From NCBI RefSeq assembly GCF_002920575.1, contig NZ_PQSQ01000043.1, forward strand, positions 1 through 60,887: a stretch of 60,887 nucleotides of DNA, given 5' to 3'. Below the pieces are notes generated by a model, which worked only from the letters and a program-made list of their open reading frames with translations, was not told the DNA's origin and searched no databases. The DNA is from Streptomyces sp. Ru73 (GTDB taxonomy: Bacteria > Actinomycetota > Actinomycetes > Streptomycetales > Streptomycetaceae). This document shows positions 31,189 to 39,778 of the stretch, piece by piece. Numbering within the stretch: the stretch's first letter is position 1; each line of letters starts with the position of its first letter. The translations under genes and the position numbers were made by a program.

Positions 31189-32310
31189 CTAGCTCTTGGC
31201 CGCTGCGGCCTTGGCTGCCTTGGCGCCCTTGGCCGCGGGGGCCGGGACGGTCTTGGCGGGCTCTTCCGCCGCGCCTGCCGCGTCAGCGCCGGGCTCCGCC
31301 GGGATCTCCTCGGGCTTCACGCCGATGCCCAGCTTCTCCTTGATCTTCTTCTCGACCTCGTTGGCGAGGTCGGGGTTGTCCTTGAGGAAGTTGCGGGCGT
31401 TCTCCTTGCCCTGGCCGAGCTGGTCGCCCTCGTAGGTGTACCAGGCGCCGGACTTCCGGATGAAGCCGTGCTCCACGCCCATGTCGATCAGACCGCCCTC
31501 GCGGCTGATGCCCTGGCCGTAGAGGATGTCGAACTCCGCCTGCTTGAAGGGCGGGGCGACCTTGTTCTTCACGACCTTGCAGCGGGTGCGGTTGCCGACG
31601 GGCTCCGTGCCGTCCTTCAGGGTCTCGATGCGGCGGATGTCGATGCGCACCGAGGCGTAGAACTTCAGGGCGCGGCCACCGGTCGTGGTCTCCGGCGAGC
31701 CGAACATCACGCCGATCTTCTCGCGGAGCTGGTTAATGAAGATCGCGGTGGTCTTGGACTGGTTGAGCGCGCTGGTGATCTTCCGCAGCGCCTGGCTCAT
31801 CAGCCGGGCCTGGAGGCCGACGTGCGAGTCACCCATCTCACCCTCGATCTCGGCCCGCGGCACCAGGGCGGCGACGGAGTCGATCACGATGAGGTCGAGG
31901 GCGCCGGAGCGGACCAGCATGTCCGTGATCTCCAGGGCCTGCTCGCCGTTGTCCGGCTGGGAGAGGATCAGGGCGTCGGTGTCGACGCCGAGCTTCCTGG
32001 CGTACTCGGGGTCGAGGGCGTGCTCGGCGTCCACGAACGCCACCTGGCCGCCGGCCTTCTGCGCGTTGGCCACGGCGTGCAGGGTCAGGGTCGTCTTACC
32101 GGAGGACTCCGGGCCGTACACCTCCACCACGCGGCCGCGCGGGAGGCCGCCGACGCCGAGGGCCACGTCGAGCGCGGTCGATCCGGTGGGGATGACCTCG
32201 ATGGGTTCGTTCGGCCGGTCACCCATGCGCATCACTGCGCCCTTGCCGAATTGCCGTTCAATCTGTGCGAGAGCGGCGTCCAGCGCCTTCTCGCGGTCAG
32301 TGCCTGCCAT
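31189..32310 (-). CDS. recA: recombinase RecA
   Basis: 373 residues from the ATG at 32310 (MAGTDREKALDAALAQIERQ), preceded by GGTGGA. Walker A GPESSGKTT, Walker B LIVIDSVAALVPRAE, loop L1 EIEGEMGDSHVG, and loop L2 with NQLREKIGVMFGSPETTTGG. The C-terminal tail is Ala/Lys/Pro-rich (AKGAKAAKAAAAKS), longer than in E. coli but usual for Streptomyces. It performs strand exchange and stimulates LexA cleavage. A LexA-type operator lies within its promoter (32451-32476). Confidence 0.98.
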   Translation of the reverse strand: MAGTDREKALDAALAQIERQFGKGAVMRMGDRPNEPIEVIPTGSTALDVALGVGGLPRGRVVEVYGPESSGKTTLTLHAVANAQKAGGQVAFVDAEHALDPEYARKLGVDTDALILSQPDNGEQALEITDMLVRSGALDLIVIDSVAALVPRAEIEGEMGDSHVGLQARLMSQALRKITSALNQSKTTAIFINQLREKIGVMFGSPETTTGGRALKFYASVRIDIRRIETLKDGTEPVGNRTRCKVVKNKVAPPFKQAEFDILYGQGISREGGLIDMGVEHGFIRKSGAWYTYEGDQLGQGKENARNFLKDNPDLANEVEKKIKEKLGIGVKPEEIPAEPGADAAGAAEEPAKTVPAPAAKGAKAAKAAAAKS

Positions 32311-32450
32311 GGGTTCCACCCGGTTCGCTTGAGTCGATCGCTTCACGTCCATGACGCTAACGCCTGCCACTGACAATGCGCCCGGACGCGGCCCCGGCCT
32401 GTGGATAACTTCCAGGGAGCCCCAGAAAATGGGGGCCGTAGCCCTCATAA

Positions 32451-32476
32451 GAATGGATGTTCGATTTTGGTGTCAA
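32451..32476 (-). promoter_or_regulatory. recA promoter with LexA/SOS box
   Basis: On the minus strand, CGAACATCCATTC (32463-32451) fits the actinobacterial LexA box GAAC-N4-GTTC with one mismatch. TTGACA (32476-32471) lies just upstream as a -35, with a -10-like TTCTTATG region after the box, so LexA would sit on the core promoter. It is about 140 bp before the recA ATG. Confidence 0.75.
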
Positions 32477-32527
32477 GCGCGGCACGCCGCGCCCGAGCCC
32501 CGGATCGGACATCGGCTCCCGCCCCGC

Positions 32528-33874
32528 TCAGCCGCCGCCGGGACCGTCCTGCCGGCCTCCGCCGCTCCCTCCGCGGTCCTCGTTCCCGCCGTCGTCCCCG
32601 CGCTCCTCGTTCTCCCCTGCCGCCTTCTCGTCCTCCGCCTTCTCGGCCTGCCGGCGGTCCTCCAGCGGCGCCGGCGCGTGCTCGGCGCGGAGGATGTGGC
32701 GCACCTTGGCCAGGAGCGAGGCTCCCCGTCTGCGGCGGCCGCGGCCCAGGACCCGCGGGTCGTCCGTGACCTCGTACCGCTTGACGTACGCGCCGAGGAA
32801 CCCCTGCAGGGTCGCGGTCGCCGGGATGGCGATCAGCGCGCCGACCGCGCCCAGCAGTGCCGTTCCGGCGATGACGGACCCGAAGGCGACCGCCGGGTGG
32901 ATGTCCACGGTGCGCGCGGTGATCCGCGGTTGCAGGAGGTAGTTCTCCAGCTGCTGGTAGACGACGACGAAGCCGAGCACCCAGACCGCGTACCAGGGGT
33001 TCACCGTGAAGGCGATCAGCATCGGCAGCGCGCCCGCGAGGTAGGTGCCGATGGTCGGGATGAACTGGGAGACGAGGCCGACCCACATGCCGAGCGCCGG
33101 CGCGTACGGCACGCCGAGGATCTCCAGCAGGACGTAGTGCGCGATGCCGGAGATCAGGGCCATCAGGCCGCGGGAGTACAGGTAGCCGCCGGTCTTGGCG
33201 ACCGCGAGCTCCCAGGCACGCAGCACCTCGGTCTGCCGGGTGGGCGGCAGTACGGAGCACAGCGCGCGGCGCAGCCGGGGGCCGTCAGCGGCGAAGTAGA
33301 ACGAGAACAGTGCCACCGTGAGCAGGTTGAACAGCGAGCCCAGGACGGTCGCGGAGACGGCGAGGACGTTGTTGGCGCTGTCCTGGACGTACCGCTGGAG
33401 CCAGTCGGACTTCAGCAGGTTGTTCTGCACTTCCAGGCGCGAGAGGTGGGTGTGGAACGTCTTGTTCGTCCAGCTGATCACCGAGTCGAGGTACTGGGGA
33501 AACTCCCCGACCATCGTGGTGATCTGCCCGGCCAGCATGGAGCCGAGCAGGGTCATGAAGCCCACGCCGGCGATCAGTATGGCGAGGAAGACCAGCCCGG
33601 TGGCCACTCCGCGCCGCATGCCGCGCGCCGCCATCCAGTCCACCGCCGGCTCCACGGCCAGCGCCAGGAAGAACGCGATGAGGATGTTCAGCAGCAGCGA
33701 GATGAGCTGGTGGAACGCCCAGCTCGCCAGCTGGAAGCAGGCCAGCAGGGCCAGTGCCAGCACCATGGCGCGCGGCAGCCAGCGCGGCATCCGTGCGGCG
33801 CGCGGATCGTTCGGTCGTCGGTCGTCGGGGCCGGTGGGCTTCGGAGTCGCGGACACGGGCCAAGTCTCGCGCAC
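32528..33874 (-). CDS. AI-2E family transporter (PerM-like membrane protein)
   Basis: 448 residues from the GTG at 33874; a second GTG at 33856 is equally possible and neither has a clear Shine-Dalgarno. The AI-2E/PerM architecture is visible: TM pairs near the N-terminus (AMVLALALLACFQLASWAF, LLLNILIAFFLALAVEP), a long amphipathic region (residues 120-190), then LFNLLTVALFSFYFAADGPR, GMWVGLVSQFIPTIGTYLAG and the C-terminal pair ending ALLGAVGALIAIPATA. The last 60 residues are charged and Gly-rich. Family members move autoinducer-2, sodium/protons or unknown solutes; the substrate here is not known. Confidence 0.85.
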   Translation of the reverse strand: MRETWPVSATPKPTGPDDRRPNDPRAARMPRWLPRAMVLALALLACFQLASWAFHQLISLLLNILIAFFLALAVEPAVDWMAARGMRRGVATGLVFLAILIAGVGFMTLLGSMLAGQITTMVGEFPQYLDSVISWTNKTFHTHLSRLEVQNNLLKSDWLQRYVQDSANNVLAVSATVLGSLFNLLTVALFSFYFAADGPRLRRALCSVLPPTRQTEVLRAWELAVAKTGGYLYSRGLMALISGIAHYVLLEILGVPYAPALGMWVGLVSQFIPTIGTYLAGALPMLIAFTVNPWYAVWVLGFVVVYQQLENYLLQPRITARTVDIHPAVAFGSVIAGTALLGAVGALIAIPATATLQGFLGAYVKRYEVTDDPRVLGRGRRRRGASLLAKVRHILRAEHAPAPLEDRRQAEKAEDEKAAGENEERGDDGGNEDRGGSGGGRQDGPGGG

Positions 33875-33949
33875 AGGTCGGACATCGCGGGCCGTGACCC
33901 ACGCCGCCGGGCGCGATCGGCGGCGGCCGGGGGAGCCGGCGGGTGCGCG

Positions 33950-34144
33950 TCAGCGCTTCTCGGGCGGCACGCCCATGACCGTGCAGACGATGCGCCAGAC
34001 CTCCTTGGCGCTCCAGCCCGCGTCGAGCGCCTCGTGGACGGTCCGGCCGCCCAGCTCGGACATCACGTGGTCGCGCGCGAAGGTGTCGGCGTACGCCGCG
34101 CCGAAATGGTCCGTCATCCGCTGCCAGAAGTCCGTCAACCGCAT
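33950..34144 (-). CDS. DUF3046 domain protein
   Basis: 64 residues: MRLTDFWQRMTDHFGAAYAD at the start, then HVMSELGGRTVHEALDAGW and KEVWRIVCTVMGVP. This short, conserved actinobacterial family is commonly found beside recA-recX and has no known function. The gene lies 75 bp upstream of the AI-2E gene on the same strand. A helical, soluble protein is predicted. Confidence 0.88.
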   Translation of the reverse strand: MRLTDFWQRMTDHFGAAYADTFARDHVMSELGGRTVHEALDAGWSAKEVWRIVCTVMGVPPEKR

Positions 34145-34223
34145 GACACCAGTATCCCGCCCCTGAGAGTGCAGCCGTGCGCGAGCCGCTGACCGGCCGC
34201 GGGTTCCGCCCTACCGTCGGTCC

Positions 34224-35147
34224 ATGGCCGAAACCGCAAGCCCACCGACGACCCCTCTGGCGCGCGCCGAGCACTTCATCTGGCTGACCGCGCGGGTCCT
34301 GGAACAGCGCCGCTTCGCTCATCACTTCCTCGGCGGCAGCGCGGACGCCGTCGAGACCGCGCTCGAGGCGTACCGCAACGACGACGACGGATACGGGCAC
34401 GCCCTGGAGCCGGACCTGCGCGGCCCGGTCAGCCAGCCGCTGCACACGGCGCACGCGCTGGCTGTGCTGGACGCCATCGGGCGCTGCGACGGCCGCCGGG
34501 TGGAGCGGGTGTGCCGCTACCTGACGCGCATCTCGACGCCCGAGGGTGCGCTGCCCGCGCTGCACCCTTCGTTGCGCGGCTATCCGGCGGCCCCGTGGAT
34601 CCCGATCGTCGATGATCCGCCGAGCGACCTGCTGGCGACCGGCCCGGTGGTGGGGCTGCTGCACCGGAACGAGGTCTGGCACGCCTGGCTCTTCCGGGCC
34701 ACGGACTACTGCTGGCAGGCGGTGGAGTCCCTGGAGAAGACGCATCCCTACGGGGCGGAGGCCGCGCTCGCCTTCCTGGAGGGCGTACCGGACCGGGCGC
34801 GCGCGGCTGCTGCCGCCCAGCGCCTGGGCCGGCTGGTGCGGGACCAGGGCCTGGTGGTCACGGAGCCGGAGCGGGTGGCGGAGATTCCGGTGGCGGAGGG
34901 GTACGCACCCGGTGAGCACCACTTCGCGTACGACTACGCGCCCACGCCGGCGTCTCCGGCGCGCGGCTGGTTCACGGACGCGGAGATGGAACGGGCGCTG
35001 GACTATCTCGCCTCGCTGCAGCAGGAGGACGGCGGCTGGCCGATCAACTGGCGGGTCTGGGCGCCGGGCACCGCGCTGGAGTGCCGTCCGATGGTGACGC
35101 TGAAGGCGCTGCTGACGCTGCGCGCCTACGGGCGCGACATCGGCTGA
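34224..35147 (+). CDS. hypothetical alpha/alpha-toroid (terpene cyclase/prenyltransferase-like) protein
   Basis: 307 residues. I do not recognise a named family, but the sequence reads as repeated helical pairs ending in Gly-Trp/Asp-Gly motifs: RNDDDGYGHALEPDLRG, LTRISTPEGALPALHP and LQQEDGGWPINWRVWAPG, as in squalene-cyclase and prenyltransferase toroids. The acidic DDD near residue 53 and the QEDGGW repeat recall QW motifs. No DXDD cyclase motif is seen. Its 3' end overlaps the end of the convergent PucR-type gene by 22 bp (35126-35147). Confidence 0.7.
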   Translation: MAETASPPTTPLARAEHFIWLTARVLEQRRFAHHFLGGSADAVETALEAYRNDDDGYGHALEPDLRGPVSQPLHTAHALAVLDAIGRCDGRRVERVCRYLTRISTPEGALPALHPSLRGYPAAPWIPIVDDPPSDLLATGPVVGLLHRNEVWHAWLFRATDYCWQAVESLEKTHPYGAEAALAFLEGVPDRARAAAAAQRLGRLVRDQGLVVTEPERVAEIPVAEGYAPGEHHFAYDYAPTPASPARGWFTDAEMERALDYLASLQQEDGGWPINWRVWAPGTALECRPMVTLKALLTLRAYGRDIG

Positions 35148-36376
35148 TCCCCGGGGGCGGGCGGATGCTCGGGGAGCGCCGTCCCTGAGGGCGGCCCGGG
35201 TGTGCTGTCCCTGAGGAGCAGCGCGCAGAGCGCCAGGGTGGTGCCGCGTGGTGAGGCCAGGTCGAGGCCGGTGAGCTCGGCGATCCGGGCGAGGCGGTTG
35301 TCGACGGTGTTCGGGTGCAGTCCGAGCGCCTGCGCGGTCGCGCGGCGGTCCTGGCGCGTCTCGAGATGAGTGCGCAGGGTGTCGGTCAGTTCGGGGCGGC
35401 CGTCGAGCGGGTCGAGGAGGGCGGCGATCATCGGGCTGCTCTCGTCGTGGCGCGAGAGGTGGTACTCGAGGAGCACATCGGCGAGCCGGTGGAGCGCCGG
35501 GGGCCGTCCGGCGGCATGCGCGATGCGGATCACTTCGGAGGCGGTGCGGGCCGCGTGCGGGATGTCTTCGGGGCTCTCGGCCCGCGCGGCGGCGCAGCGC
35601 ACCGGGCCGTCGCCGGCGCGGGCCAGCCGCCGGGCGAGGCCGTCGGCGGGTTCGGGCGCGCCGGGTACGAGCGCGTGGCCGCCGGTGGCGTCCAGGGCGG
35701 CGAGCACGTCGGTGCCGAATTCGCGTTCCAGGGCCGTCTGCAGGCGCCGTAGCCGGCGGCGGACGGCGACGGGCGCGAGCGCGGGCCCGTCGCCCTGCGG
35801 GAGCCGCAGGGCGAGGACGGTGACGGGTCCGGCGAGCCCGAGTTCTTCCAGCGCGGTCCGGTCGGCGGGCGGCGCGCCGTCGATGAGGGCGCGCGCCAGT
35901 GTGCGGCGCTCCTCGTGCCGTTCGGCGTCCAGTGCGGCGCGTTCGTCGAGGTAGGTCTCGGCGACGGCGCCGATGACGCTGCCCTGGTTGCGGAGGAGGA
36001 AGTCGGCGAGTTCGACGAGGGCGGCCTCCTCGCCGGGGCCGGCCTCGTCGCGGAGCGTCTGCCAGAGGGCGTACGTGCCCAGTACGTGGGTGCGGAGCAG
36101 CAGGTGGAGGGGCAGGCCCTCCTCGGCGCGCTGGGCGGCGCGCTCGCGGAAGAGCGCGTGGTCGCCGTGGCGGCCGTCCTGGCCGCGCGCCCGCCGTATG
36201 AAGAGGCGCAGCCCGTGCCGCGCGGTGGCGGCGATCTCGACGTCCTTCATGTCGTCGGGCAGTTCGGCGTACCCGGGGACGTCGTCGAACACGTCCCCGC
36301 TCATCTCGCGGGCCAGTGCGTTGACCCGCTTCTCGCAGCGCAGGGCCAGGCGCCGGGCTGCTTCGGAGAGCGGCAC
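35126..36376 (-). CDS. PucR-type helix-turn-helix transcriptional regulator
   Basis: 416 residues. The C-terminus holds the PucR/CdaR HTH: LRTHLETRQDRRATAQALGL then HPNTVDNRLARIAELTGLDL. A GGDEF-like degenerate central region (about 180-290) and an N-terminal helical domain (RTHVLGTYALWQTLRDEA) complete it. Such proteins regulate catabolic genes in response to metabolites. It is divergent from the metallo-hydrolase/MFS operon starting at 36573, and the shared 196-bp region has a TGTGA-N4-TCACA palindrome, so local control is likely. Confidence 0.82.
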   Translation of the reverse strand: MPLSEAARRLALRCEKRVNALAREMSGDVFDDVPGYAELPDDMKDVEIAATARHGLRLFIRRARGQDGRHGDHALFRERAAQRAEEGLPLHLLLRTHVLGTYALWQTLRDEAGPGEEAALVELADFLLRNQGSVIGAVAETYLDERAALDAERHEERRTLARALIDGAPPADRTALEELGLAGPVTVLALRLPQGDGPALAPVAVRRRLRRLQTALEREFGTDVLAALDATGGHALVPGAPEPADGLARRLARAGDGPVRCAAARAESPEDIPHAARTASEVIRIAHAAGRPPALHRLADVLLEYHLSRHDESSPMIAALLDPLDGRPELTDTLRTHLETRQDRRATAQALGLHPNTVDNRLARIAELTGLDLASPRGTTLALCALLLRDSTPGPPSGTALPEHPPAPGDQPMSRP

Positions 36377-36572
36377 GCGTGCCTCCTTCGTGCGGATGCG
36401 GTCACGGCCCCACGAGAGGGCAGCGGGTTGTGATGCGTCACAGTACCGGCGCCGTGAGGGTGTGACGGCGGCGGATGTTCCCTGGTCGGCGGGCGGCTCA
36501 GACTCGGTGCACCGGCCGGGGAGGGCCGTGGCGCACCGGCCGGCAGTCGATCTTCCGAAGGAGCCGCTTTCT
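36377..36572. promoter_or_regulatory. divergent control region of regulator and metallo-hydrolase operon
   Basis: TGTGATGCGTCACA (36429-36442) is a perfect 14-bp palindrome 53 bp from the regulator start. A direct repeat GCACCGGCCGG occurs at 36509-36519 and 36533-36543. GAAGGAG precedes the metallo-hydrolase ATG at 36573. The palindrome is a plausible site for the PucR-type protein. Confidence 0.5.
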
Positions 36573-38015
36573 ATGACGCAGCACAGCCTCGACGATTACC
36601 TGGCCTACGTGGACCGCGTGTGGCAGGGGCAGGACACGCTGCTCGCCCACCTCTCGGGCGCGTACACGGGCGACGCTCTCGTGCGCATCGGGGAGCAGAC
36701 GGGGTTCTTCCCGGCCTTCGCCAATGTGGCGGTGTTCGACACCGGGTCGGACGGGCTGGTGCTGGTGGACTCGGGGGACGTCCGCACGGCCCGGCGGCTG
36801 CATACGGCGGTGACGGCGTTCGGCACGGCGGACGGCGCGCCGCGCAAGGACGTGCGGAGCGTCGTGTACACCCACGGGCACGTGGACCACGTCTTCGGGG
36901 TCGCGCCGTTCGACGAGGACGCACGGGCGCGGGGCGTCGCCGCTCCCGAGGTGGTCGCCCATGAGGCGGTCGCGGCGCGCTTCGACCGCTACACGGAGAC
37001 GGCCGGCTACAACTCCTGGATCAACCGGCGGCAGTTCGGCGTGCCGTCGCTCAACTGGCCGACCCGTTACCGCTACCCGGACACCACCTACCGGGACCGG
37101 CTCACGCTGCGCCACGGGGACCTCACCTTCGAGCTCTTCCATGCGCGCGGCGAGACCGACGACGCCACGTACGTGTGGGTCCCGGAGCTGAAGACGCTGT
37201 GCACGGGTGACCTGTTCATCTGGAACTCGCCGAACGCCGGCAACCCCCAGAAGGTGCAGCGCTATCCCGAGGACTGGGCGCGGGCCCTGCGCGCCATGGC
37301 GGAACTGGGCGCCGAAGTACTGCTCCCCGGGCACGGCGTGCCCATCGTGGGCGCGCCGCGTGTCGCGCAGGCCCTCGGGGACAGTGCCGAGCTGCTGGAG
37401 TCGCTGTGCACCCAGACGCGGGAGCTGATGAACGCGGGGCTGCGGCTGGACGAGGTCCTGCACCGGGTGCGGGTGCCGGCCGAGCTGCTCGCCAAGCCGT
37501 ACCTGCATCCCGCGTATGACGAGCCGGAGTTCGTGGTCCGCAACCTGTGGCGGCTGTGGGGCGGCTGGTACGACCAGAACCCCGCGCACCTCAAGCCCGC
37601 GCCCGAGGCGGAGCTGGCCGCCGAGCTGGCGGAGGCGGCGGGCGGCGCCGCCGTACTGGCGGGCCGGGCGGCGGACCTGCTGGGCCGCGGTGAGCTGCGG
37701 CTGGCCTCGCACCTGGCGGAGACCGCGGCGCTGGCGGCGCCGGAGGACCGGGAGGTGGCGCGGGTCCGTGCGGAGGTGTACGCGAAGCGGGCCGCCGCCG
37801 AGACGTCCACGATGGCCCAGGGCGTCTTCCGGTGGGCCGCTGCGGAGTCCGCCGCGGTCGCCGAGGGGTCGGACCTCACCACGGAGCTGACGCGCAGCGA
37901 GGGAGGCCGTCGGCGGGCTGCCGGCGGCATCGCGGTCGGTGTCGTGGCGGACGCGGACGGCTGCTCGTGCGGCCCGTCGGACGGGAGCGGGGCGGCGGCC
38001 GGGCGGCTGCGGTGA
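36573..38015 (+). CDS. MBL-fold metallo-hydrolase with alkylsulfatase-type dimerisation domain
   Basis: 480 residues from the ATG at 36573, with GAAGGAG 9 nt upstream. Metallo-beta-lactamase motif THGHVDH at residues 100-106, then an HARGETDDATYVW region, TGDLFIWNSPNAGNPQKVQR and LLPGHG. The later ENPEFVVRNLWRLWGGWYDQNP-like stretch (residues about 315-335) is typical of the dimerisation domain of SdsA1-type alkyl sulfatases. The last ~45 residues are low complexity with a CSCGPSDGSG segment. The stop overlaps the MFS start (GTGA, 38012-38015). Substrate inferred only: an ester taken up by the partner transporter. Confidence 0.85.
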   Translation: MTQHSLDDYLAYVDRVWQGQDTLLAHLSGAYTGDALVRIGEQTGFFPAFANVAVFDTGSDGLVLVDSGDVRTARRLHTAVTAFGTADGAPRKDVRSVVYTHGHVDHVFGVAPFDEDARARGVAAPEVVAHEAVAARFDRYTETAGYNSWINRRQFGVPSLNWPTRYRYPDTTYRDRLTLRHGDLTFELFHARGETDDATYVWVPELKTLCTGDLFIWNSPNAGNPQKVQRYPEDWARALRAMAELGAEVLLPGHGVPIVGAPRVAQALGDSAELLESLCTQTRELMNAGLRLDEVLHRVRVPAELLAKPYLHPAYDEPEFVVRNLWRLWGGWYDQNPAHLKPAPEAELAAELAEAAGGAAVLAGRAADLLGRGELRLASHLAETAALAAPEDREVARVRAEVYAKRAAAETSTMAQGVFRWAAAESAAVAEGSDLTTELTRSEGGRRRAAGGIAVGVVADADGCSCGPSDGSGAAAGRLR

Positions 38016-39400
38016 CGTCCGCCGCCGGGGCCGCGCCGGCCGTCGCCCCGGGCCCGGCCACCGCCGTACGGGGGCGTGCCTGGCGCACGACCTGGCTGCT
38101 GCTGGCCTTCATGCTGGTGAACTTCGCCGACAAGACGGTGATGGGCCTGGCCGCGAACCCGGTGATGCACGACCTCGGGCTGACCCGTGAGCAGTTCGGC
38201 ACGGCCTCGTCGGCGTTCTTCGCGCTGTTCAGCCTGGCGGCGCTGGCGGGGTCGTACCTCACCCGTACGGTGCGCACGTCCGTCCTGCTGCTGGGGATGG
38301 CGCTCCTGTGGTCGGCGGCGCAGCTGCCGGTGCTGGTCGGTGCGGCCGGCTTCGGGGTGCTGGTCGTCACGCGCGTCCTCCTGGGGGCCGCGGAGGGGCC
38401 GGCGTCCCCGGTGGCGCTGCACCACCTGTACGGCTGGTTCGAGCAGAAGGACCGCACGCTGCCGACCGCGGTACTGCTGGCGGGCGCGGCGGCCGGCGTG
38501 GCGGTCGCAGCGCCCACGCTGGGCGCGGTGATCGGTCACTGGGGCTGGCGGTGGGCCTTCGGGGCGGTCGGCCTCGTCGGTCTCGTATGGGCTGCGGTCT
38601 GGCTCCGGTACGGCGCGGAGGGACCGCTGGCCCCTCCGGTGGGCAGACGGCGCGCCCACGGACCGGGCGGCGCGGGAGCGAGTACGGGGGCGGCGGTCCG
38701 CGTCCCCTACCGGCGGCTGCTGCTGTCGGGCACGTGGCTGGCGGCGGCGCTGGGCTCGTTCGCCGCGTACTGGACGCTGTCGGCCGGGCTGACCTGGTCG
38801 GCGGACTACTTCCAGGAGGTCGGCGGCCTCTCGCTGCGCGGCGCGAGCCTGCTGATCATGCTGTCGGCGCTCACCAAGGGAGCCGCGATGCTGGCCCACG
38901 GGGTGCTCGTGCAGCGGTCGGTCAAGCGGGCCGCTGCCGGGCTGCCGCCCCGCCTGCCGTGGCCCTCGGGGGTGAAGACCGGCCTGCTGATGATCGTGGC
39001 GGGTGCGGCGACGGTGTGGTTCGCGGCGACGGACGTGCTGTGGCTGAAGGTCGTCCTGCTGCTGGGGCCGTTGTCCGTCACGGACATCGTCCTCACGGTC
39101 GCGGCGACCGCGGTCTCCCGGATCTCCCCCGCCGACCGGCGAGGCGTCACCCTGGGCGCCCTGACCGGCGTGTTCGCGCTGGCGGGCGTGCTGGCGCCGC
39201 TCGTCATGGGGCACATCGTGGACGCGGGGGCGACAGTGGCGTCCGGGTACTTCGGCGCCTACGGGCTGATGGCCGGCCTGGTGACGGTGGCCGGTGTGGC
39301 CGTCACCTGCTTCCTGCGCCCCGAGCGGGACGCCCGGCGGCTGGGCACGGACGCACAGCCGGGCGCGGCCTTGCAGACGACGGCGGGACGCGGCCCGTAG
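38012..39400 (+). CDS. MFS transporter
   Basis: 462 residues from the GTG at 38012, translationally coupled to the metallo-hydrolase. Twelve-helix major facilitator pattern: TWLLLAFMLVNFADKTVMGL (TM1), FFALFSLAALAGSYLTRTVR (TM2 and loop), a TM5 WGWRWAFGAVGLVGLVW, and C-terminal helices ending YGLMAGLVTVAGVAVTCFL. The ADKTV segment and VLLGAAEGPASPVALHHLYG resemble anion:cation symporters of organic anions. It likely imports the compound hydrolysed by the coupled enzyme. Its stop region is duplicated directly downstream. Confidence 0.85.
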   Translation: MTSAAGAAPAVAPGPATAVRGRAWRTTWLLLAFMLVNFADKTVMGLAANPVMHDLGLTREQFGTASSAFFALFSLAALAGSYLTRTVRTSVLLLGMALLWSAAQLPVLVGAAGFGVLVVTRVLLGAAEGPASPVALHHLYGWFEQKDRTLPTAVLLAGAAAGVAVAAPTLGAVIGHWGWRWAFGAVGLVGLVWAAVWLRYGAEGPLAPPVGRRRAHGPGGAGASTGAAVRVPYRRLLLSGTWLAAALGSFAAYWTLSAGLTWSADYFQEVGGLSLRGASLLIMLSALTKGAAMLAHGVLVQRSVKRAAAGLPPRLPWPSGVKTGLLMIVAGAATVWFAATDVLWLKVVLLLGPLSVTDIVLTVAATAVSRISPADRRGVTLGALTGVFALAGVLAPLVMGHIVDAGATVASGYFGAYGLMAGLVTVAGVAVTCFLRPERDARRLGTDAQPGAALQTTAGRGP

Positions 39401-39404
39401 GCGA

Positions 39405-39438
39405 CGGCGGGGCGCGACCGTAGGCCCGCGCCCCGCCG
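39405..39438. terminator. bidirectional terminator between MFS gene and azlD
   Basis: 12-bp perfect stem (39405-39416 with 39427-39438), 10-nt loop, between convergent genes ending at 39400 and 39470. The 5' arm lies in a tandem copy of the MFS 3' end: 39377-39400 is repeated at 39401-39423, each copy ending in TAG. Confidence 0.7.
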
Positions 39439-39469
39439 CCCGTAGGCCGTGCTTCCGCCGCCCTTCGGG

Positions 39470-39778
39470 TCAGGCGCCGAGCGCCCGTACCCCGGCCGTC
39501 ACCACCACCGCCACGGCGACGACCAACAGGAACGGTGCGCGCAGCACGAGGGCGAGGGCCGCCGCGCCGACGCCGGCCACCTTGGCGTCCAGCACCAGGT
39601 GGTGGCCGTCGCTGAGGGTCTGCTGGGCGGTGAGGGCGGCCAGCAGCACCACCGGCAGGAGGGCGGCGAGCCGCTTGACGAGGGGGCGCTCCAGCAGCCC
39701 GGCGGGCACCAGCAGGCCCGCGTACTTGAGCAGGTAGCAGCCGACGGCGGTGGTGCCGATCGCGATCCAGGTGTTCAC
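39470..39778 (-). CDS. azlD: AzlD-type branched-chain amino acid transport protein
   Basis: 102 residues from the GTG at 39778, overlapping the azlC stop (GTGA, 39775-39778). Four hydrophobic segments: WIAIGTTAVGCYLLKYAGLL, RLAALLPVVLLAALTAQQTL, VAGVGAAALALVLRAPFLLV and the C-terminal VVAVAVVVTAGVRAL. AzlD is the small partner of AzlC in exporters of branched-chain amino acids or analogues. Length matches the family. Confidence 0.85.
   Translation of the reverse strand: MNTWIAIGTTAVGCYLLKYAGLLVPAGLLERPLVKRLAALLPVVLLAALTAQQTLSDGHHLVLDAKVAGVGAAALALVLRAPFLLVVAVAVVVTAGVRALGA

Noticed and set aside
36462..36572. N-terminal extension of the metallo-hydrolase from a GTG at 36462
   Set aside because: The frame is open, but GAAGGAG lies correctly before the ATG at 36573 and family sequence begins there.
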